This document shows positions 61,056 to 64,000 of a stretch of DNA of 64,000 bases, piece after piece. The stretch spans positions 1-64,000 of the forward strand of contig JALNYP010000006.1 of the NCBI GenBank assembly GCA_023229795.1. Direction: 5' to 3'. Made by a program: the position numbers and the translations under genes. This DNA is from Syntrophobacterales bacterium (GTDB taxonomy: Bacteria > Desulfobacterota > Desulfobaccia > Desulfobaccales > 0-14-0-80-60-11). Position 1 is the stretch's first letter, and each line of letters opens with the position of its first letter. The notes under the pieces are model-generated. The model had not been told where the DNA came from, ran no database searches, and saw only the letters and a list, made by a program, of their open reading frames with translations.

Positions 61056-61906
61056 AAACGGGACTCCGATAACATGGTATTGTCGATAAGGCGGGTTTTA
61101 TTGATCCACACCGCCAGCAGCAAACGGGCTTCGCCCTCGATGGCCTCCACGTCCTCAAGGGTCTCGGGGTCCACCAGCGCGGCATAGTCGATGCGGGTAT
61201 AGGGCGTTGAAGTGATAATCTCGCTCCCGGCGGCCAAAATCTGCTCCCGGTCCTTCTCCCCTGAGATTACCAGGTCCCGGGCCGCCAGTAGGGCCCGATA
61301 CAGGCACAGGGCCGCGGCCCGCTCTGCCGGGTTCAAGTAAGCGTTCCGGGAACTCATGGCCAGTCCGTCCGGCTCCCGGACGATGGGCCGGCCTACGACC
61401 GTCACCGGCACGTCCAGGTCCGCGGCCATCCGTTTGATGACCTGCAACTGCTGATAGTCTTTTTCTCCGAACACGGCCGTGTGGGGCTGCACCTGGTGGA
61501 ACAATTTGAGCACCACGGTGGCCACCCCGGTAAAGTGCCCCGGCCGGGAGGCGCCGCAGAGGCCCTGGGAGAGGGCCTCGACCGATACATAGGTCTGGTA
61601 CCCCGGGGGATACATGGCCGCGGCCTCAGGGGTATAGAGGACGTCCACGCCCACCTCCCGGGCCAAAGCCGCATCCCGCTCCAGATCCCGGGGATAGCGC
61701 GCCAGATCTTCGGCCGGCCCGAACTGGGCGGGATTGACGAAGAGGCTCACCACCAGGCGGTCGGCCTGGGTTTTGCCATACTCCATCAGGCTCAAGTGCC
61801 CCCGGTGGAAAAACCCCATGGTGGGCACCAGGGCGATATTCAGGCCTTGCCCGCGCCACTGCCGGGCCCGGGCCTGCATATCCTGGGGAGCGCTGATAAT
61901 TTCCAT
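61043..61906 (-). CDS. panC: Pantothenate synthetase PanC
   Basis: A 287-residue ligase joining pantoate and beta-alanine. It has the nucleotidyltransferase motif VPTMGFFHRGHLSLM, SLFVNPAQFGPAEDLARYPR, and FGEKDYQQLQVIKRM, plus the KMSKS-like VMSSRNAYL segment. The start codon is immediately preceded by a seven-T run and a hairpin (see the leader entry), which leaves GGGG of the stem as the only ribosome-site candidate. panB is not in the window. Confidence 0.95.
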   Translation of the reverse strand: MEIISAPQDMQARARQWRGQGLNIALVPTMGFFHRGHLSLMEYGKTQADRLVVSLFVNPAQFGPAEDLARYPRDLERDAALAREVGVDVLYTPEAAAMYPPGYQTYVSVEALSQGLCGASRPGHFTGVATVVLKLFHQVQPHTAVFGEKDYQQLQVIKRMAADLDVPVTVVGRPIVREPDGLAMSSRNAYLNPAERAAALCLYRALLAARDLVISGEKDREQILAAGSEIITSTPYTRIDYAALVDPETLEDVEAIEGEARLLLAVWINKTRLIDNTMLSESRLCCV

Positions 61907-61935
61907 AAAAAAACCCCAGACCTGATTCTCTGGGG
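61907..61935 (-). terminator. Attenuator-type hairpin abutting the panC start
   Basis: Minus strand: CCCCAGA (61935-61929), 8-nt loop, TCTGGGG (61920-61914), then seven T directly touching ATG 61906. An upstream CCCAGA (61986-61981) can pair with the same 3' arm, so two exclusive folds are possible. Confidence 0.8.
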
Positions 61936-62000
61936 GGATGTCGCCCTCCGAGTCTCAGTCCGCCTACACCGGATCCAAGCTCTGGGTAAAAATCTATTAA

Positions 62001-62030
62001 TTTTTACCACGTTGACCGGATCATTGTCAA
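62001..62030 (-). promoter_or_regulatory. Probable sigma-70 promoter of panC-panD
   Basis: Minus strand TTGACA (62030-62025), 18-nt spacer, TAAAAA (62006-62001). It gives a leader of roughly 90 nt before panC. Confidence 0.6.
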
Positions 62031-62172
62031 TATATTGTTAGATATTGACGGCTCCGGGAAGCAGGCCCGCCAAATATTTCCCGTGGGGAGGCGCAGGCGC
62101 GGCGGGGGAGGCTGGATTTTTCTCCTGAGGTAGGGTGCGCACTGCGCACCATTGACCTAGAGCAAAGCTGTC

Positions 62173-62370
62173 GTAGGGCGGGAAAGCGCAGCGCATCCCG
62201 CCTTCAGCCATTGGGTTGGTCCTGATTCTTGCCGCCATATATTCGCGCCTAGGTTCCTTATGGTATCTTCTTCTTCACGGTCACGCACACCGTCTGTGAT
62301 GAGGGTTACCATGCGCGTCTGGAGATGGAATAATGCTAATGGCGGGATGCGCTGCGCTTTCCCGCCCTAC
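62173..62370. mobile_element. MITE-like element with 30-bp perfect inverted repeats
   Basis: The 30-bp ends 62173-62202 and 62341-62370 are exact reverse complements (core GTAGGGCGGGAAAGCG). They enclose 138 bp without a coding frame. No clear target duplication is visible (CTGTC left, TGTTA right). Each end belongs to a dispersed palindrome type, so this may be two repeats side by side rather than a true mobile unit. Confidence 0.5.
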
Positions 62371-62379
62371 TGTTACGGA

Positions 62380-64000
62380 TTACAGCAACTCTCCCTGCTG
62401 ATCTTTAGGGCTAGGCCCTTTATGCCGGCGGGCCGCTTTCTTGAAGGTCCCGGACGGGGCGAAGCGGGGGTACTGCAATTCCTTCCCGGCGAACAGCTCG
62501 GCGATGGTGAGGATTTGCAGCCGGGGGAAGCGGTGGCCGGGAAAAAATTCGGGCTCATAAAACCCCGCGGCCGCGGCCTCTTCCCGCATGGGTCTGGTGG
62601 GCGGCTTCAGGGTCAGAAACGCGCCGATGGCGGCCTGTTCCCGCTCCAGCACCCCTTTCAGGTCCCGGATGTCGCCCGCCTTGACGCCGCCGCTCTTCAC
62701 CTGAATCAAGACGCGCTTGTATTTGCCGGAGTTGTCGTCATTGAAATGGATCACCCCGTCGATCCCCGAGTCTGCGCCCTTCTTTTTATCCTGGGCCGGG
62801 CGGGCCGCCACCCGGCCCAAGGTCCACCACTCGAACTGGTGGCGGTTGGCCAGGGCCAGGGCCTCGGCGCTGAGCACGTCGGCGGGCTCGCCGATCACCT
62901 CGAAGGGGGCCAGGTCCGGGTCGAAGCTGTCGTGCAGGCGCTGTTTGATGAGCGTGATGGCGAGATGGGTAACGTCGATGCCGATCCAGCGGCGTTTCAA
63001 CCGCTCCGCCACGTTCAGGGCGGTGCCGCAGCCGCAGAAGGGGTCGAGCACCAAGTCGCCTGTGTTGCTGCTGGCCCGGATGATACGCTCCAACAGGGCT
63101 TCGGGCTTTTGGGTGGGGTAGCCGAGGCGTTCTTTGGCTTGGGCATTAATGGGTGGAATATCATCCCAGAAATCCTGAAGAGGCACCCCTTTAACTTCAT
63201 CCAGATAACGTTTATATCTTGGCCATCCTCCTGCGGGTGGCCAATAAATCCTCCCTTCTGCATCCAATTTTTCCAAATTTTCAATAGTAAACTTCCAGTG
63301 ATTTCCTTTGGCAGCGACATCGAAGTCGCGCCATTTTTCACCAGAAGAACCATGTCTAATTCCCATGGCCGTTAAATCACTTGCAGTCCAGCGGCGACCA
63401 TCTTGGTCTATTTGTGTGTAATGAGATTTTATATGTTTTTCAGCATACTCAGTATGTATCGGATTCCATAAGTAAGAATCCGTTTTGGTGTAGAAAAATA
63501 TCACGTCATGAACCGGCCCATATCTTTTTGCACTGCTATGGGCGCTCGTGCGCTTCCAACTGATTTCATTACGAAAATTTTTCGGACTGAAAATGACATC
63601 CAGCAACAATTTTACATAATGACTCGCGGTCGGATCGCAGTGCAGATACATGGACCCCGTGGGCTTCAGGACCCGGTGCAGTTCCACCAGGCGCACCGCC
63701 ATCATGGTGAGGTAGGCCATCATATTGTTCTGGCCCAGGAAGGAACGCAGGGCCTGGAGCAGGTCGGCCAGTTTCCGGGGCCCCAGGGTGACCGCGTCCC
63801 GGTAAGCGCCTTCGGCCTCGACGCCCCATTGCCAGGTGTCTTCGAACGCGGTGATCTGGGCCGCGGATTTCTCGCCGCTCTTCTCGGCGAACAGGACGTT
63901 ATAGGTGGCGTTGGAGTTGAAGGGCGGGTCGAGGTAGATCAGGTCCACGCTGCCCGCGGGGATATGCTGGCCCCGGAGGATATCCAGGTTGTCGCCGAAG
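62380..64000 (-). CDS. DNA methyltransferase fused to Mrr-like nuclease domain (partial)
   Basis: The last 540 codons of a gene whose start lies beyond the window. The visible part begins FGDNLDILRG, has motif IV DLIYLDPPF, then a long variable region that could include target recognition, and motif I LDPFCGCGTAL, an IV-before-I order of beta-class N6-adenine/N4-cytosine methyltransferases. From about residue 370 of the visible part comes GIDGVIHF...VLIQVKSGGV, the D...QxK catalytic pattern of Mrr-type PD-(D/E)xK nucleases. A single-chain restriction-modification enzyme is plausible. The last residues are basic. Confidence 0.85.
   Translation of the reverse strand, partial: FGDNLDILRGQHIPAGSVDLIYLDPPFNSNATYNVLFAEKSGEKSAAQITAFEDTWQWGVEAEGAYRDAVTLGPRKLADLLQALRSFLGQNNMMAYLTMMAVRLVELHRVLKPTGSMYLHCDPTASHYVKLLLDVIFSPKNFRNEISWKRTSAHSSAKRYGPVHDVIFFYTKTDSYLWNPIHTEYAEKHIKSHYTQIDQDGRRWTASDLTAMGIRHGSSGEKWRDFDVAAKGNHWKFTIENLEKLDAEGRIYWPPAGGWPRYKRYLDEVKGVPLQDFWDDIPPINAQAKERLGYPTQKPEALLERIIRASSNTGDLVLDPFCGCGTALNVAERLKRRWIGIDVTHLAITLIKQRLHDSFDPDLAPFEVIGEPADVLSAEALALANRHQFEWWTLGRVAARPAQDKKKGADSGIDGVIHFNDDNSGKYKRVLIQVKSGGVKAGDIRDLKGVLEREQAAIGAFLTLKPPTRPMREEAAAAGFYEPEFFPGHRFPRLQILTIAELFAGKELQYPRFAPSGTFKKAARRHKGPSPKDQQGELL

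Larger units (their letters stand above)
61907..62379. other. Gap between panC and the methyltransferase gene
   Basis: 473 bases. They hold the panC leader and promoter, a GTAGGGTGCGCA...TGCGCACC palindrome near 62131-62153, and the inverted-repeat element at 62173-62370. No gene is supported. Confidence 0.6.

Noticed and set aside
1..64000. tRNA, rRNA and CRISPR arrays
   Set aside because: No T-loop/acceptor pattern, rRNA segment or regularly spaced direct repeat was recognised by eye. A tRNAscan or CRISPR search would settle it.

Overview
The window reads as chromosomal DNA of a strictly anaerobic, GC-rich, Gram-negative bacterium. Kdo and Lpt genes imply an LPS outer membrane. Heterodisulfide-reductase-like (Hdr) proteins, a formylmethanofuran-dehydrogenase-like (Fwd) pair, the anaerobic (cbi) cobalamin route and a signal-peptide-bearing CbiK resemble sulfate-reducing or syntrophic Desulfobacterota, perhaps the Desulfobacca side. 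That placement is inference from gene content; no rRNA or other marker was available.

Layout. 0.1-1 kb: a minus-strand radical SAM protein. 1.2-14.7 kb: a redox cluster on the plus strand (FwdB-like, FwdA-like, an Fe-S protein, HdrC, a tandem double HdrA, a DUF3795-type protein, a lone AT-rich PIN protein, a six-cluster polyferredoxin, an HdrA-MvhD fusion, a 4-OT tautomerase and a third HdrA). By residue comparison the FwdA-like and FwdB-like proteins have lost the known catalytic ligands, and no HdrB is present, so this looks like an electron-transfer complex of unknown chemistry. A CsoR-family regulator with CstR-like residues follows at 14.8 kb. 15.2-31.5 kb: a sigma-70 promoter, a cobalamin riboswitch and its terminator drive cbiK, a BtuCDF-type importer and cbiA-C-L-D-ET-F-G-H-P, cobD and cbiB. 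No cbiJ is present here.

31.5-40 kb is a mosaic. It holds an SGNH hydrolase; an AT-rich island of three consecutive OMP-decarboxylase homologues, one carrying two C-terminal membrane helices and altered catalytic residues; a GC-rich dihydroorotate-dehydrogenase-like gene; and two convergent TadE/TadG-like pseudopilin pairs, one with a C-terminal domain of Asn-Gly-Ser repeats. 40.4-53.4 kb is core envelope and regulation: pyrG, kdsA, kdsC, then lptC-lptA-lptB-rpoN-hpf-ptsN-rapZ-PTS IIA-rimI and a DsrE-like gene. Between kdsC and lptC lie an AT-rich two-gene cassette, an SDR and a receiver-only response regulator, and the lpt operon restarts from its own near-consensus promoter.

53.4-62 kb, mostly minus strand: an Mrp-type ATPase fused to a NifX/NifB-like domain, a GNAT enzyme, a site-2 protease, a phosphohexomutase, the SAM-cycle pair metK-ahcY and panC-panD. 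The panC leader ends in an intrinsic terminator touching the start codon. 62-64 kb: a 30-bp inverted repeat with MITE-like layout and a DNA methyltransferase fused to an Mrr-like nuclease domain, cut by the window end. Short dispersed palindromes recur throughout, some inside gene starts or ends.
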